Shown in pieces: positions 1-8,629 of a DNA stretch of 64,000 nt (its first letter is position 1; every line of letters begins with the position of its first letter). Both the position numbers and the translations under genes were made by a program. The notes below the pieces were generated by a model, which was not told where the DNA came from, did not search any database, and saw only the letters and a program-made list of their open reading frames with translations. The stretch is from NCBI RefSeq assembly GCF_020884795.1, contig NZ_BBZF01000019.1, positions 260,976 to 324,975 of the forward strand. The letters run 5' to 3'. Source of the DNA: Micromonospora okii. Lineage in GTDB: Bacteria > Actinomycetota > Actinomycetes > Mycobacteriales > Micromonosporaceae.

Positions 1-2
1 AC

Positions 3-815
3 TTCGCGCTCGACAAGCCCGCCGGGCGGCCCTGCCCGAACCTGGGCGGCGGCTTCCGCTGCGACATCCACCGCGACCTGCGGGCGAAGGGCTTTCCCGG
101 CTGCACGGTCTTCGACTGCTTCGGCGCGGGGCAGCACGTCTCTCAGGTCACGTTCGCCGGCCGGGACTGGCGGGCCGCCCCGGAGACCGCGACACGGATG
201 TTCGACACGTTCGCCGTCGCGCGACCGCTGCACGAGCTGCTCTGGTACCTGACCGAGGCGCTGGCGCTGACCGGGCCGGGTGAGCTGCGCGACGAGCTGG
301 GCGCGGCGCTGGCCGAGACCCGGCGGCTCGCCGGGGGAAGCCCGGAGGAGCTGCTGGCGCTGGACCTCGACGCGCACCGGGGCCGGGTGAACCCGCTGCT
401 GTCCCGGGCCGGCGAGCGCGCCCGGGGCCAGCGGGCCGGGGCCGACCACCGGGGCGCGACGCTGATCGCCGCCGACCTGCGCCGGGCCGACCTGGTCGGG
501 GCGAACCTGCGCGGGGCGGTGCTGCTCGGCGCGGACCTGCGCGGGGTGGACCTGACCCTGGCCGACCTCACGGGCGCGGACCTGCGGGGGGCCGACCTGC
601 GCGGGGCGGACCTGCGCCGGGCGCTGTTCCTGCACCGCTCGCAGCTCGACGCGGCCCGGGGCGACCACCGCACCGGGCTGCCGCCGGGGCTCGACCGGCC
701 GGCGCACTGGTCCCTGCCCGTGACCCCGGCCCGGCGGCCGGTAGCCCCGCGGCGGGCCGGGGCGACGCCCCGGGGCGGCGACGGGCCCCGGCACCGCCGG
801 GGACGCCGCCGCTGA
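3..815 (+). CDS. Pentapeptide-repeat protein (5' truncated by window edge)
   Basis: The frame is open from base 3 without a start, so the N-terminus lies outside the window; an internal ATG at 198 is probably not the true start. The upstream part has several Cys and Gly residues (CPNLGGGFRCDIH) typical of actinobacterial pentapeptide proteins. The C-terminal half carries consecutive A(D/N)LRGA-type pentapeptides (about codons 150-205), which fold as a right-handed beta helix. The tail is a basic Arg/Pro-rich stretch. The molecular role is unknown; some family members mimic DNA, but nothing here shows that. Confidence 0.8.
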   Translation, partial: FALDKPAGRPCPNLGGGFRCDIHRDLRAKGFPGCTVFDCFGAGQHVSQVTFAGRDWRAAPETATRMFDTFAVARPLHELLWYLTEALALTGPGELRDELGAALAETRRLAGGSPEELLALDLDAHRGRVNPLLSRAGERARGQRAGADHRGATLIAADLRRADLVGANLRGAVLLGADLRGVDLTLADLTGADLRGADLRGADLRRALFLHRSQLDAARGDHRTGLPPGLDRPAHWSLPVTPARRPVAPRRAGATPRGGDGPRHRRGRRR

Positions 816-875
816 GCGCGACCACGCGGCGTCGGGGGAACGTTTGCCGGCCGCCGGGGCGGGCAGGAGTGCGGC

Positions 876-1103
876 ATGACTGAGCACCGCTTCGATCGAG
901 CCAGCACCGACGAGCCGGATGGCGCGACCGCCCTCGAGGCGTCCCTGCGCCCGCCGGGCGAGTCGGTGCAGACCACCGACGACACCGGGGACGACTTCGC
1001 CGACCTGCCCGCCGAGGACGCCCGGCCGGCCCGGGAGACCAGCCGGGCCGGCTACGACGTCGACGCCGTCTCCGGCGCCACGGACCCCGCCCGCGAGGGC
1101 TGA
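876..1103 (+). CDS. Small acidic hypothetical protein, 75 aa
   Basis: A short acidic, Asp/Glu/Thr-rich protein with no Cys and no membrane segment, probably disordered. The ATG at 876 follows a purine-rich GGCAGGAG sequence. Its 3' end overlaps the end of the convergent ferredoxin gene by 52 bp. No function is recognised. It is kept as a gene because its composition is protein-like and its RBS spacing is good. Confidence 0.5.
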   Translation: MTEHRFDRASTDEPDGATALEASLRPPGESVQTTDDTGDDFADLPAEDARPARETSRAGYDVDAVSGATDPAREG

Positions 1104-1324
1104 CCGTCGCCCGCCGGGGCGAGGCGGATCGCCCCGGCGGGACAGAGGTCGACGGCGCGCCGCACCCGCTCGGCGGCCTCCGGCGGCGGCTCGGGCCGGC
1201 GCAGCAGCACCAGGCCGTCGGCGTCGTCCTGGTCGAAGACGTCGGGCGCGGTGAGCACGCAGTTCCCCGAGCCGCAGCAGCGCTCCCGGGCCACCTCGAC
1301 GCGCGCCACGCCGCCCGCGCTCAC
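1052..1324 (-). CDS. Ferredoxin, P450 redox partner, 90 aa
   Basis: A small bacterial-type ferredoxin that would pass electrons to the P450 encoded just upstream. The N-terminal region shows a CCGSGNC cluster loop and a later LCPAGAI segment. This is the pattern of single [3Fe-4S] ferredoxins that serve actinobacterial P450s, where the second Cys of a 4Fe site is replaced. The GTG start at 1324 overlaps the P450 stop in a GTGA arrangement, so the two are translationally coupled. The C-terminal 20 residues are extra and low-complexity. Confidence 0.85.
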   Translation of the reverse strand: MSAGGVARVEVARERCCGSGNCVLTAPDVFDQDDADGLVLLRRPEPPPEAAERVRRAVDLCPAGAIRLAPAGDGQPSRAGSVAPETASTS

Positions 1325-2556
1325 CAGGTCACCGGCAGGCTGTCGAGGCCGAACACGACCGACGTGTCGCGGGTGGGCACCCGCTCCGGCGTGGCGGCGG
1401 TGCGCAGCCCCGGGAAGCGGCGGGCCAACGCGACCAGCGCGATACGCAGCTCGGCGCGGGCCAGCGGCTGGCCGATGCACTGGTGCACCCCGAAGCCGAA
1501 CGACAGGTGCTGGTGCGCCTGCTGGTACGGGTCGAACTCGTCGGGGGTGGCGAAAACCTCCGGGTCGCGGTTGGCCAGCGACAGCACGGCGATCACGCCC
1601 TCCCCCGCCCGGATGAGCCGGCCGCCGATCTCGACGTCCTCGGTGGCCACGCGGGGCAGGCCGGTACGGACCACGCTGAGGTAGCGCAGCAGCTCCTCGA
1701 CCAGCGCCGGGGCGCGCTCCGGCTCCTCGCGCAGCGCGTCGAGGCGGCCCGGCTCGCGCAGCAGCAGCAGGGTGCTCAGGCCGATCATGTTGGCCGTGGT
1801 CTCGTGGCCGGCGACGAGCAGCAGCAGGGCCATGCCGACCAGCTCGTCGACGCCGAGCTGGCCGGTGCGCACCCGGTCGCGGACCAGCCGGCTGATCAGG
1901 TCGTCGGCGTCGTCGTCGGCGGCTGCCTGCCGGCGCTCGACCAGATCGCGCACGTAGGCGCGCAGCTGGCGCACCTCGGCGCGGACCCGCTGCGGAGGCG
2001 CGGTGCGGTCGAGCAGGGTGCGGCTGCGCGCCTGGAAGAAGGCGTGCTCGGCGTACGGGACGCCGAGCAGGTGGCAGATCACCATCGACGGCACCGGCAG
2101 GGCGAACGCCTCGACCAGGTCGGCGGGCGGGCCGGCGGCGGCGAGGTCGTCGAGCGCGGCGTCGACGGTGCGTTCGATGAGCGGCTCGATCCGCCGGACG
2201 CTCTTGATCATGAACTCGGCGGTGAGCATCCGGCGCAGCCGGGCGTGGGCGTCGCCGTCCATCCGGATGAAGCCGCCCTGGCGGTCCTCCTCGGAAAGCG
2301 GCGACAGTGGGCGCAGCAGCGGGAAGCCCGGCCGCTCCAGGTCGGCGCTGAAGCCGGGGTGGCGCAGCAGGTGGCGCACGTCGGCGTGCCGGGTCACCAG
2401 CCAGGCACGGTTGCCGGTGGGCAGCCGGACCCGGGTGACGGGGCCGTCGAGGCTGCGCCGCTGCTCCTCGTCGAGCAGGACGAACGGGCCGTGGTCGAGG
2501 CTGGCGGGGGGCCAGAGCGGCAGGTCGGTAGCGGCGGTCGCGGTCACGGGGGACAC
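1321..2556 (-). CDS. Cytochrome P450 (CYP105-like), 411 aa
   Basis: A soluble bacterial haem monooxygenase. The I-helix AGHET motif (residues 249-253) carries the acid-alcohol pair, the K-helix ExxR is in EELLR (288-291), and the haem-binding loop FGFGVHQCIGQ places the axial Cys at 360. The segment with DLVEAFALPVPS resembles CYP105-type enzymes. The substrate cannot be read from the sequence. No polyketide or peptide synthase lies nearby, so a role in detoxification or xenobiotic oxidation is as likely as biosynthesis. It forms a two-gene operon with the overlapping ferredoxin. Confidence 0.92.
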   Translation of the reverse strand: MSPVTATAATDLPLWPPASLDHGPFVLLDEEQRRSLDGPVTRVRLPTGNRAWLVTRHADVRHLLRHPGFSADLERPGFPLLRPLSPLSEEDRQGGFIRMDGDAHARLRRMLTAEFMIKSVRRIEPLIERTVDAALDDLAAAGPPADLVEAFALPVPSMVICHLLGVPYAEHAFFQARSRTLLDRTAPPQRVRAEVRQLRAYVRDLVERRQAAADDDADDLISRLVRDRVRTGQLGVDELVGMALLLLVAGHETTANMIGLSTLLLLREPGRLDALREEPERAPALVEELLRYLSVVRTGLPRVATEDVEIGGRLIRAGEGVIAVLSLANRDPEVFATPDEFDPYQQAHQHLSFGFGVHQCIGQPLARAELRIALVALARRFPGLRTAATPERVPTRDTSVVFGLDSLPVTW

Positions 2557-2647
2557 CTCCCGTTGTCACCGAAGGTAACGCTTCCGATCCGGTACGTTAC
2601 CCATCGGTGCGCGTCGTTACAAGGCCAGCGGCCCCCTCTTCCGCAGG

Positions 2648-3124
2648 TCAGCGCAGCGCGCCGGCCCCCGCCCGGGCCTCGGTCATCCCCCGGTTGGCCA
2701 GCGCGTCGGCCCGCTCATTCTCCGGGTGGCCGTTGTGGCCCTTCACCCACAGCCAGGTCACCCGGTGCCGGGCGCAGGCCGCCTCCAGCCGCTGCCACAG
2801 GTCGGCGTTCTTCACCGGCTGCCGCGCGGCGGTGACCCAGCCGTTGCGCTTCCACCCCGCCAGCCAGCTCGTGATGCCGTTGCGCACGTACGTGCTGTCA
2901 GTGTGCAGCTCCACCGTGACCGGTCGGGTCAGGCTCTCCAGCGCCCGGATCGCGGCCATCAACTCCATCCGGTTGTTCGTGGTGGGCGTCGCCTCACCGC
3001 CGCACAGCTCCCGCTCGTGCCCGCCGTAGCGCAGCAGCGTGCCCCATCCGCCGGGCCCCGGGTTGCCGCTGCACGCCCCGTCGGTCCAGATCCGCACGAC
3101 CCTGTCGGCCGCCTCGTCCACCAT
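2648..3124 (-). CDS. rnhA: Ribonuclease HI
   Basis: Degrades the RNA strand of RNA-DNA hybrids. All four carboxylates of the RNase H site are visible: D in WTDGACSGNPG near residue 15, E in NRMELMAA, D in HTDSTYV and D in NERADALA. The basic handle region and the WVKGHNGHPEN loop with the catalytic His are also present. At 158 aa it has the usual length for a stand-alone bacterial RNase HI. It is transcribed alone and has no operon partner. Confidence 0.95.
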   Translation of the reverse strand: MVDEAADRVVRIWTDGACSGNPGPGGWGTLLRYGGHERELCGGEATPTTNNRMELMAAIRALESLTRPVTVELHTDSTYVRNGITSWLAGWKRNGWVTAARQPVKNADLWQRLEAACARHRVTWLWVKGHNGHPENERADALANRGMTEARAGAGALR

Positions 3125-3177
3125 GCCGGCAACCTACCGGGTACGGCCCGCCGCCCGCCCGTCCCCCGTGCCCGGGG

Positions 3178-4368
3178 TCAGCCGGGGCGGCGCAGCCGGC
3201 CGCGCAGCCGACCGGCGGCGTCGCCGAGCACGGCGGCGCTCATCGGCAGCAGCGGGCTGGAGCGCATCACCGCCAGGTCCTCCGCCGGGGTCGTGTCGCC
3301 GTCGAGGAAGCGCAGCACCCGCTCGGCCGGGTTGCGGTCGAAGAGCCGGTCGAAGAACTCCGGGCCCCCGACGCGGCCGGTGTCCAGCGCCCGCAGCGCG
3401 ACCGCGTCCATCCACAGGTGCCGCCGGGGGTACGCGGGCGCGGGCACCGGCGGCCGGCCGGCGGCCAGCGCCCGGGCCACCTGGTCGGCCTGCCGCAGCA
3501 TCGCCGAGAAGGTGAACCCGGTGGAGGGGCGGGTGGCGCCGCCGGCCGTGCCGAGGCGCACCACCCGGGGCGACGGGCGGCGCGGGAAGGGTGCGTCGGT
3601 CATCGGGATCACCCCGTCCTCCACCTCGCGCACCACCAGCGCGGCCGGGTCCAGGCCGAGCCGCCCGAGGTAGCCGCGCAGCGCCCGGTCGTAGGCGTCG
3701 TCGGCGAGCCGGGCCGGGGAGAACTCGGTGTACTCGACCAGCGCGTACCGGTCGCTGACCGGCAGGACGTAGCCGAAGGAGACGCCCCGGCCGGGCTGCG
3801 GGGTGCGGAAGTCCATCAGCACCGCCCGCGCCGGGTCGAACAGCGGGGTCGCCGACTCCACCCACCAGCCCCGGAAGTGCTGCAACCAGGAGGTGCGGCC
3901 GGGCCGCGCCGGGGGGCGGGGACGCGAGTCGAGCACCCAGGACGCCCGCGCCAGCGGCGCCCCGTCGGCCCCCCGCAGCAGCACCCGCGTGCCGTCGTCG
4001 TCGAGGGCGGTCACCGTCGCGTCGAGTCGGGCCGCCCCGAGCCTTCGCCCGGCCTCGGCGGCGCGCTCGTAGACGGGGGCCGAGCGCAGCATCGCGTACC
4101 GCAGCGGGGCGAGGTCGAGCACCCGGCGGCGGGCCGCGGTGGCCACCTCGACCTGGGCCCAGCTCGCGCTGAGCAGCGGGTCCAGGTCCCCGCCGGGGCG
4201 GCCCCAGAACGCCCAGGTGCGGTCCTGGCCGCGCTTGCGGACCGGGTCGAGCACGGCGACGCGCAGCCCCCGCACGCCGTGCCGGTCCAGGGCGGCCAGC
4301 ACGAGGGAGCCGGCCCCACCGCCGCCGACCAGGGCGAGGTCGACCTCCAACGGCGCGGAATCGGTCAC
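3178..4368 (-). CDS. crtY: Lycopene beta-cyclase (CrtY type), 396 aa
   Basis: A flavoprotein that closes the end rings of lycopene. The N-terminus has a dinucleotide-binding fold with LVGGGGAGSLVL (about residues 12-23), followed by the CrtY signature RTWAFW and later WVESATPLFDPARAVLMDFR and FGYVLPVSD. The GTG at 4368 is chosen because the protein then begins just before the Rossmann strand; the frame extends further upstream without a better start. No other carotenoid genes are in the window, so it is a stand-alone late-step gene here. The serpin gene is divergent. Confidence 0.85.
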   Translation of the reverse strand: MTDSAPLEVDLALVGGGGAGSLVLAALDRHGVRGLRVAVLDPVRKRGQDRTWAFWGRPGGDLDPLLSASWAQVEVATAARRRVLDLAPLRYAMLRSAPVYERAAEAGRRLGAARLDATVTALDDDGTRVLLRGADGAPLARASWVLDSRPRPPARPGRTSWLQHFRGWWVESATPLFDPARAVLMDFRTPQPGRGVSFGYVLPVSDRYALVEYTEFSPARLADDAYDRALRGYLGRLGLDPAALVVREVEDGVIPMTDAPFPRRPSPRVVRLGTAGGATRPSTGFTFSAMLRQADQVARALAAGRPPVPAPAYPRRHLWMDAVALRALDTGRVGGPEFFDRLFDRNPAERVLRFLDGDTTPAEDLAVMRSSPLLPMSAAVLGDAAGRLRGRLRRPG

Positions 4369-4498
4369 CCCGACACGCTGCCACACTCCCCCGGCGGGCG
4401 GCGCACCGCCCGCCGGAACCGGCTGCGGCCCGGGCGGCGGTGTCGGTCGCCTGTGGCATCCTCGACGCCGCGCCCGCCGACCCGAGGGATGTCCCGCC

Positions 4499-5620
4499 AT
4501 GAGCGTCGCCGCCACCAACGCCCTCACCGCCCGCTGGGCGTCCACCCTGGACGACGGGCAGACCGCGCTCTCCGGCGCAGCCGCGTACCCCCTGCTGGCC
4601 CTGCTCGCCCGGTACGCGGCCGGCCCGGCGCGCGCCGAACTGCTGGCCGTCGCCGCCGAGCCCGCCCGGTACGGCCTGGACGACTCGCCGGCCGCCCGGC
4701 TCGCCCTCGCCTGCTGGACCCACCGGGGCGTGGAGCTGTCGGCGCGCTGGCGTCGGGAGGCCCCGCCGGCGATGCGCGGCGAGCTGACCGGGCGGCCGGA
4801 GGCGGACCAGCCGACGCTCGACGCGTGGGCCGCCGAGCGGACCGACGGCCGGATCCGGCACCTGCCGATCACGGTCGCCCCGGGCACCGCCCTGGTGCTG
4901 GCCGCCGCGCTGTCGGTGTCGACCCGGTGGGAGCAGCCCTTCACCCCGGTGCGGTGCCGGCCCGCGTCCGGCCCGTGGCGGGGCCGGGACCTCGCCGGGC
5001 TGTTCCGCTCCGGCCCCGACCTGGGCGCCCTGCGGGTGGCCGACACCGGGGCCGGGCCGCTGACGCTGCTGACCGTCACCGGCCGCGACGACGTCGACGT
5101 GCTCCTCGCCCTCGGCCCGGCCGGGGTCCCGGCCGCCGCGGTGCTGCCCGCCGCGATCGGCGCGCTGGGCGACCCCGGCACCCTCCCGCCCCACGCCGGT
5201 CCCGGGGTGAGCGAGCAGGTCGTCGACGGCGTCGACGACCGGCCCGAGCTGCGGGTGGCGACCGTCGCGTTCACCGTCGACGCCCGGCACGACCTCCTCG
5301 CCCGGCCCGCCCTCTTCGGCCTGGAGGCGGCCACGGACCCGGCCGGCGACCCCTTCCCCGAGGTCAGCCGGCGGCTGGTCGTCTCGCAGGCCGCGCAGGG
5401 CGTCACGGCGACGTTCGGCGCCACCGGGTTCCGGGCCGCCGCCGTGACCGCGCTGGGCGTGCGCGCCGGCGCGGCGCGACCCCGCCCCACCACCCGCAGG
5501 CGGGTCGTCCGGCTGGACGTCGACCGCCCGTTCGGCTTCCTCGCCGTGCACCGCCGCTCGGGCCTGGTGCTCGCGGCCGGCTGGGTGACCGACCCCGACG
5601 AGGCGACCGGCCACCGGTAG
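4499..5620 (+). CDS. Serpin-family protein, 373 aa
   Basis: Serpins are suicide inhibitors of serine proteases. Serpin hallmarks are LDAWAAERTDGRI (the family's N-W-V-x-x-x-T-x-x-K-I block), TALVLAAALSVSTRWEQPF (the shutter region), a hinge-like segment GFRAAAVTALG before a basic reactive-loop region, and the C-terminal DRPFGFLAVHRRSGLVLAAG block. The length is close to the usual 370-400 aa. No signal peptide is visible, so the target would be intracellular unless export is non-classical. The Ala-rich hinge suggests inhibitory capacity, but the scissile P1-P1' residues cannot be fixed by eye. Confidence 0.82.
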   Translation: MSVAATNALTARWASTLDDGQTALSGAAAYPLLALLARYAAGPARAELLAVAAEPARYGLDDSPAARLALACWTHRGVELSARWRREAPPAMRGELTGRPEADQPTLDAWAAERTDGRIRHLPITVAPGTALVLAAALSVSTRWEQPFTPVRCRPASGPWRGRDLAGLFRSGPDLGALRVADTGAGPLTLLTVTGRDDVDVLLALGPAGVPAAAVLPAAIGALGDPGTLPPHAGPGVSEQVVDGVDDRPELRVATVAFTVDARHDLLARPALFGLEAATDPAGDPFPEVSRRLVVSQAAQGVTATFGATGFRAAAVTALGVRAGAARPRPTTRRRVVRLDVDRPFGFLAVHRRSGLVLAAGWVTDPDEATGHR

Positions 5621-5638
5621 GCCGCTGCCGCGTCGCCG

Positions 5639-6532
5639 TCACTCGCCGCGCCGGTGCACCGCCTCCAGCCGGGTCAGGTCGTCGTCGGTGAGCCGCAGCG
5701 CGCCCGCCGCCACGTTGGCGACGAGGTGGTCGGGGTTGCCCGTGCCGGGGATGGCCAGCACGTGCGGGCCCCGGTGCAACGTCCAGGCCAGCCGGATCAC
5801 GGCCGTGGACACCCCGTGGGCGTCGGCGACCGCCACCAGCTCCGGGTCCTCCGTGCCGCCCGCGCCGGCCTCCCGCCGGTCGGTGGCGATGGAGAAGAAC
5901 GGCACGTACGCCACGCCCTGCGCCGCGCAGTCCCGGACGAACTGGTCGTGGCCGGCCCGGAAGCCGAGCCCGTACGCGTTCTGCACGCAGACCACCGGGG
6001 CCACGGCCCGGGCCTGGGGCAGGTGGTGCGGGCGCACGTTGGACAGGCCGAGGTGCCGGATCAGGCCGGCGTCGCGCAGCTCGGCGAGCGCGCCGAAGTG
6101 CTCCGCGACCGACTCCAGACCGTTCTGGCGCAGGTTGACCAGGTCGAGGTGGTCGCGGCCGAGCTGCCGCAGGTTCTCCTCCACCTGGCCGCGCAGCTCG
6201 TCCGGCCGGGCCAGGGGCAGCCACCGCCCCGACGGGTCCTTGCCCGGCCCGACCTTGGTCGCGACGACCAGATCCTCCGGGTACGGCGCGAGCGCGGTGT
6301 TGATCAGCTCGTTCGCCGAGCGCAGCGGCGAGAAGTAGAAGGCGGCGGTGTCGATGTGGTTCACGCCCAGCTCGACGGCCCGGCGCAGCACCGCCACCGC
6401 CCGGTCCCGGTCGCCCGGCCGGCCGTCGGCGGTGGCGGTGAGCCGCATCGCGCCGAAGCCGATCCGGTTGACGGTCAGGTCGCCCAGCGTCCAGGTGCCG
6501 GCGGCGTCGGCGGTGATGGTCCCCGTATCCAT
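5639..6532 (-). CDS. Aldo/keto reductase, 297 aa
   Basis: An NADPH-dependent oxidoreductase with a TIM-barrel fold. The family blocks are GFGAMRLT near residue 27, GVNHIDTAAFYFSP with catalytic Asp and Tyr, VVATKVG with the catalytic Lys, and LVNLRQNGLE. The C-terminal IPGTGNPDHLVANV block is the cofactor-phosphate binding region. The active-site His position appears to be replaced: LVNLRQ stands where many relatives have xxxxH, as in several pyridoxal- and sugar-acting AKRs. It converges on the serpin gene with only 18 bp between stops. Confidence 0.85.
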   Translation of the reverse strand: MDTGTITADAAGTWTLGDLTVNRIGFGAMRLTATADGRPGDRDRAVAVLRRAVELGVNHIDTAAFYFSPLRSANELINTALAPYPEDLVVATKVGPGKDPSGRWLPLARPDELRGQVEENLRQLGRDHLDLVNLRQNGLESVAEHFGALAELRDAGLIRHLGLSNVRPHHLPQARAVAPVVCVQNAYGLGFRAGHDQFVRDCAAQGVAYVPFFSIATDRREAGAGGTEDPELVAVADAHGVSTAVIRLAWTLHRGPHVLAIPGTGNPDHLVANVAAGALRLTDDDLTRLEAVHRRGE

Positions 6533-6618
6533 GATCGGGATTCTGTCACCGGCGGGACGCCGCCGTCGTCCCGCGAATCTGCGTTGAGCGCGGGCGGCGG
6601 CTGTGGCACCGTCGCGGC

Positions 6619-7446
6619 GTGACCGACTACCGAAGCGTCAACCGGGCCAACTGGGACGAGCGGGCCCCCGCCCACGCGGCGTCGCCGGACTACGGCGTCG
6701 AGCGGTTCCTCGCCGACCCGGCGCACCTCAGCGAGGTGGTCCGCTTCGACCTGCCGCGCCTGGGCAAGGTGACGGGCCTGCGCGGGGTGCACCTGCAGTG
6801 CCACATCGGCACCGACACCGTCTCGCTGCACCGGCTCGGGGCCCGGATGACCGGCCTGGACTTCTCCCCCGCCGCGCTGGCCGAGGCCCGCCGGCTCGCC
6901 GCCGGCACCGGCGCGCCGGTCGACTTCGTCGAGGCCGACGTGTACGACGCGCCGACGGTCCTGGAGCCCGGCGGGTTCGACCTGGTCTACACGGGCGTCG
7001 GCGCGCTGTGCTGGCTGCCCGACATCCGCCGCTGGGCGCAGGTCGTGGCGGCGCTGCTGCGCCCCGGCGGGCGGCTGTTCCTGCGGGAGTGCCACCCGAT
7101 GCTGTGGACGCTCGACGACACCCGCCCCGACGGGACGCTCGCCGTCGAGTACCCGTACTTCGAGCGGCCGGAGCCGACGGTGTTCCAGGAGCAGGGGACG
7201 TACGTGGCGACGGAGCAGACCTTCACCCACACCGTCACCCATGAGTGGAACCACGGGCTCGGCGAGGTCGTCACCGCCCTGCTGGACGCGGGCTTCGAGT
7301 TGACGATGCTGGTGGAGCACGACAGCGCCCCGTGGGACGCCCTGCCGGGGCGGACGGTCGGCGACGGCCACGGCGAGCGGCGGCTGGCCGACCGGCCCTG
7401 GCGGCTGCCGCAGACGTACACCCTCGCCGCGCGCCGCCGCGACTGA
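6619..7446 (+). CDS. Class I SAM-dependent methyltransferase, 275 aa
   Basis: Motif I is the strand-loop VHLQCHIGTDTVSLHRLGA, with motif I-post DFSPAALAEARRLA and an acidic FVEADVYD loop that would hold adenine. The block LLRPGGRLFLRECHP matches motif III. The N-terminal YRSVNRANWDERAPAHAAS is common in small-molecule methyltransferases of actinobacteria. GTG at 6619 is used. The substrate is unknown. It is divergent from the aldo/keto reductase gene. Confidence 0.87.
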   Translation: MTDYRSVNRANWDERAPAHAASPDYGVERFLADPAHLSEVVRFDLPRLGKVTGLRGVHLQCHIGTDTVSLHRLGARMTGLDFSPAALAEARRLAAGTGAPVDFVEADVYDAPTVLEPGGFDLVYTGVGALCWLPDIRRWAQVVAALLRPGGRLFLRECHPMLWTLDDTRPDGTLAVEYPYFERPEPTVFQEQGTYVATEQTFTHTVTHEWNHGLGEVVTALLDAGFELTMLVEHDSAPWDALPGRTVGDGHGERRLADRPWRLPQTYTLAARRRD

Positions 7447-7526
7447 CGCCGCCGGGCGGCGCGGACGCGGCCCCGGCGGTACCCTCCGGTGAGACATCCA
7501 CATCGGACGATCAACTGGAGGGTGCG

Positions 7527-7853
7527 ATGAGCGTTCGACGGCGTCTGCTGCGGGCCACGGCCGGCTGCGTCGCGACGACGGTGGCGGCGACGGCGCTGAC
7601 GGTCGTCGGGGCCACCGGCACGGCCCAGGCCGCCTGCACGACGAGCAGCTTCACCGTCGTGTGGGACTACGCGGGGATGTACACCCAGCCCAACGAAGGC
7701 ACCCTGTACGGCACCCGCCGCTACGGGCAGGTCGTGACCGGCCCGACGGGGAACACCTCCAACGGCTGGACGGTGACCTACGACTGGTGGAACGGGCTGT
7801 CCCTGTGGGCCTACATGAAGGACGCCTCGCTGCAATACCGCGGCTGCGCCTGA
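7527..7853 (+). CDS. Small secreted SH3-like protein, 108 aa
   Basis: An Arg-rich N-terminus followed by an Ala/Val/Thr-rich hydrophobic segment ending in AQAA gives a Sec signal peptide of about 36 residues. The mature part is about 70 residues with two Cys that could pair, and aromatic repeats (VVWDYAGMYTQP, WTVTYDWWNGLSLW) reminiscent of bacterial SH3 domains in small actinomycete exported proteins. ATG 7527 follows ACTGGAGG. Function is unknown; a cell-envelope or extracellular binding role is inferred. Confidence 0.72.
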   Translation: MSVRRRLLRATAGCVATTVAATALTVVGATGTAQAACTTSSFTVVWDYAGMYTQPNEGTLYGTRRYGQVVTGPTGNTSNGWTVTYDWWNGLSLWAYMKDASLQYRGCA

Positions 7854-7965
7854 CCCGACCCGCCGGCCCGTGATGATCGGGACTTCCCGGCGTTTCCGCA
7901 GCTCTTCCCCGCGTCGGTCCGACACGTGACGGCAACGAAGATTTCTCGTTTTCACCGGATCGGGG

Positions 7966-7988
7966 GCCCAACCCTCCTAGTGTTGGGC
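7966..7988 (+). promoter_or_regulatory. Hairpin in the leader of the sortase-substrate gene
   Basis: Perfect 7-bp arms GCCCAAC and GTTGGGC enclose a 9-nt loop about 80 bp upstream of the 8068 start. It may be part of the 5' leader or an operator. No T-run follows, so it is not a standard terminator. Confidence 0.3.
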
Positions 7989-8067
7989 ACACCGGTGCTA
8001 GTCACGGAGTTGGCCACCCGAACGACGTCCCACGCAGTCAGCGGACGAAGAGTGAGGGAAGACGCGT

Positions 8068-8547
8068 ATGAAGACACAGCCAGTTCTCGTATCGGCGGCG
8101 CTCGGCGTGGGGCTCGGCACGCTCCTGCTCCCGGCCGCCGCACTCGCGGACACCACGGTCTCACCGGCCACCACCCCCGTCGGCGGGACCGTGGTGCTCA
8201 CCTCCACCTGCAACCCCAACTCGGGTGACGCGATCTTCCGCGTCACCGGGCCCGACCGGGACCAGAACGTCCGATCCACCACGGCCGCCGCCGGCGGCGG
8301 CCTGAGCGCGGAACTCTTCACCGCCGGGTTCACCCTCGGCACCTACACGGTCACCGCCACCTGCGGCGACGGCTCCTCCTCGGGCAGCGCGACGTTCACC
8401 GTCACCCCCATCGGAGGGGTCCCGGCCGGCGGCGGCGCCGACGCCGGCAACGGCGGCGTCGTGGCCGCGGGCGGCACCCTCGTCGGGGCCGCCGCCGCGG
8501 GCGCGCTGGTCCTGGCACGCCGCCGTCGCGCCGCCACCCGCGCCTGA
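8068..8547 (+). CDS. Exported surface protein, probable sortase substrate, 159 aa
   Basis: An N-terminal signal peptide ends in AALA near residue 28. An Ig-like all-beta domain with one Cys pair follows (VVLTSTCNPNSGDAIF ... YTVTATCGDG). The C-terminus is a Gly/Ala-rich stretch (PIGGVPAGGGADAGNGG), a hydrophobic helix and an RRRR tail. This is the layout of a cell-wall sorting signal, but no LPxTG-like pentapeptide is present. The class F-like sortase starts 82 bp downstream on the same strand, which supports an enzyme-substrate pair. Start ATG follows GAGGGAAG. Confidence 0.75.
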   Translation: MKTQPVLVSAALGVGLGTLLLPAAALADTTVSPATTPVGGTVVLTSTCNPNSGDAIFRVTGPDRDQNVRSTTAAAGGGLSAELFTAGFTLGTYTVTATCGDGSSSGSATFTVTPIGGVPAGGGADAGNGGVVAAGGTLVGAAAAGALVLARRRRAATRA

Positions 8548-8629
8548 GCGGCCCGGCGACACCATCCCCGTCCCGGGTGCCCGCGCCGGCCCACGCCGAC
8601 GCGGGCACCCGCCGCCGAGAGGAGACGCC

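Noticed and set aside
1483..2835. 450-codon plus-strand frame opposite the P450 gene
   Set aside because: Low-complexity translation with no motif; it is antisense to a clear P450 gene.
3134..5614. Very long minus-strand reading frames across the lycopene cyclase and serpin region
   Set aside because: They are Arg/Pro/Gly-rich shadow frames produced by high GC at third positions. The true products (crtY and the serpin) carry family motifs.
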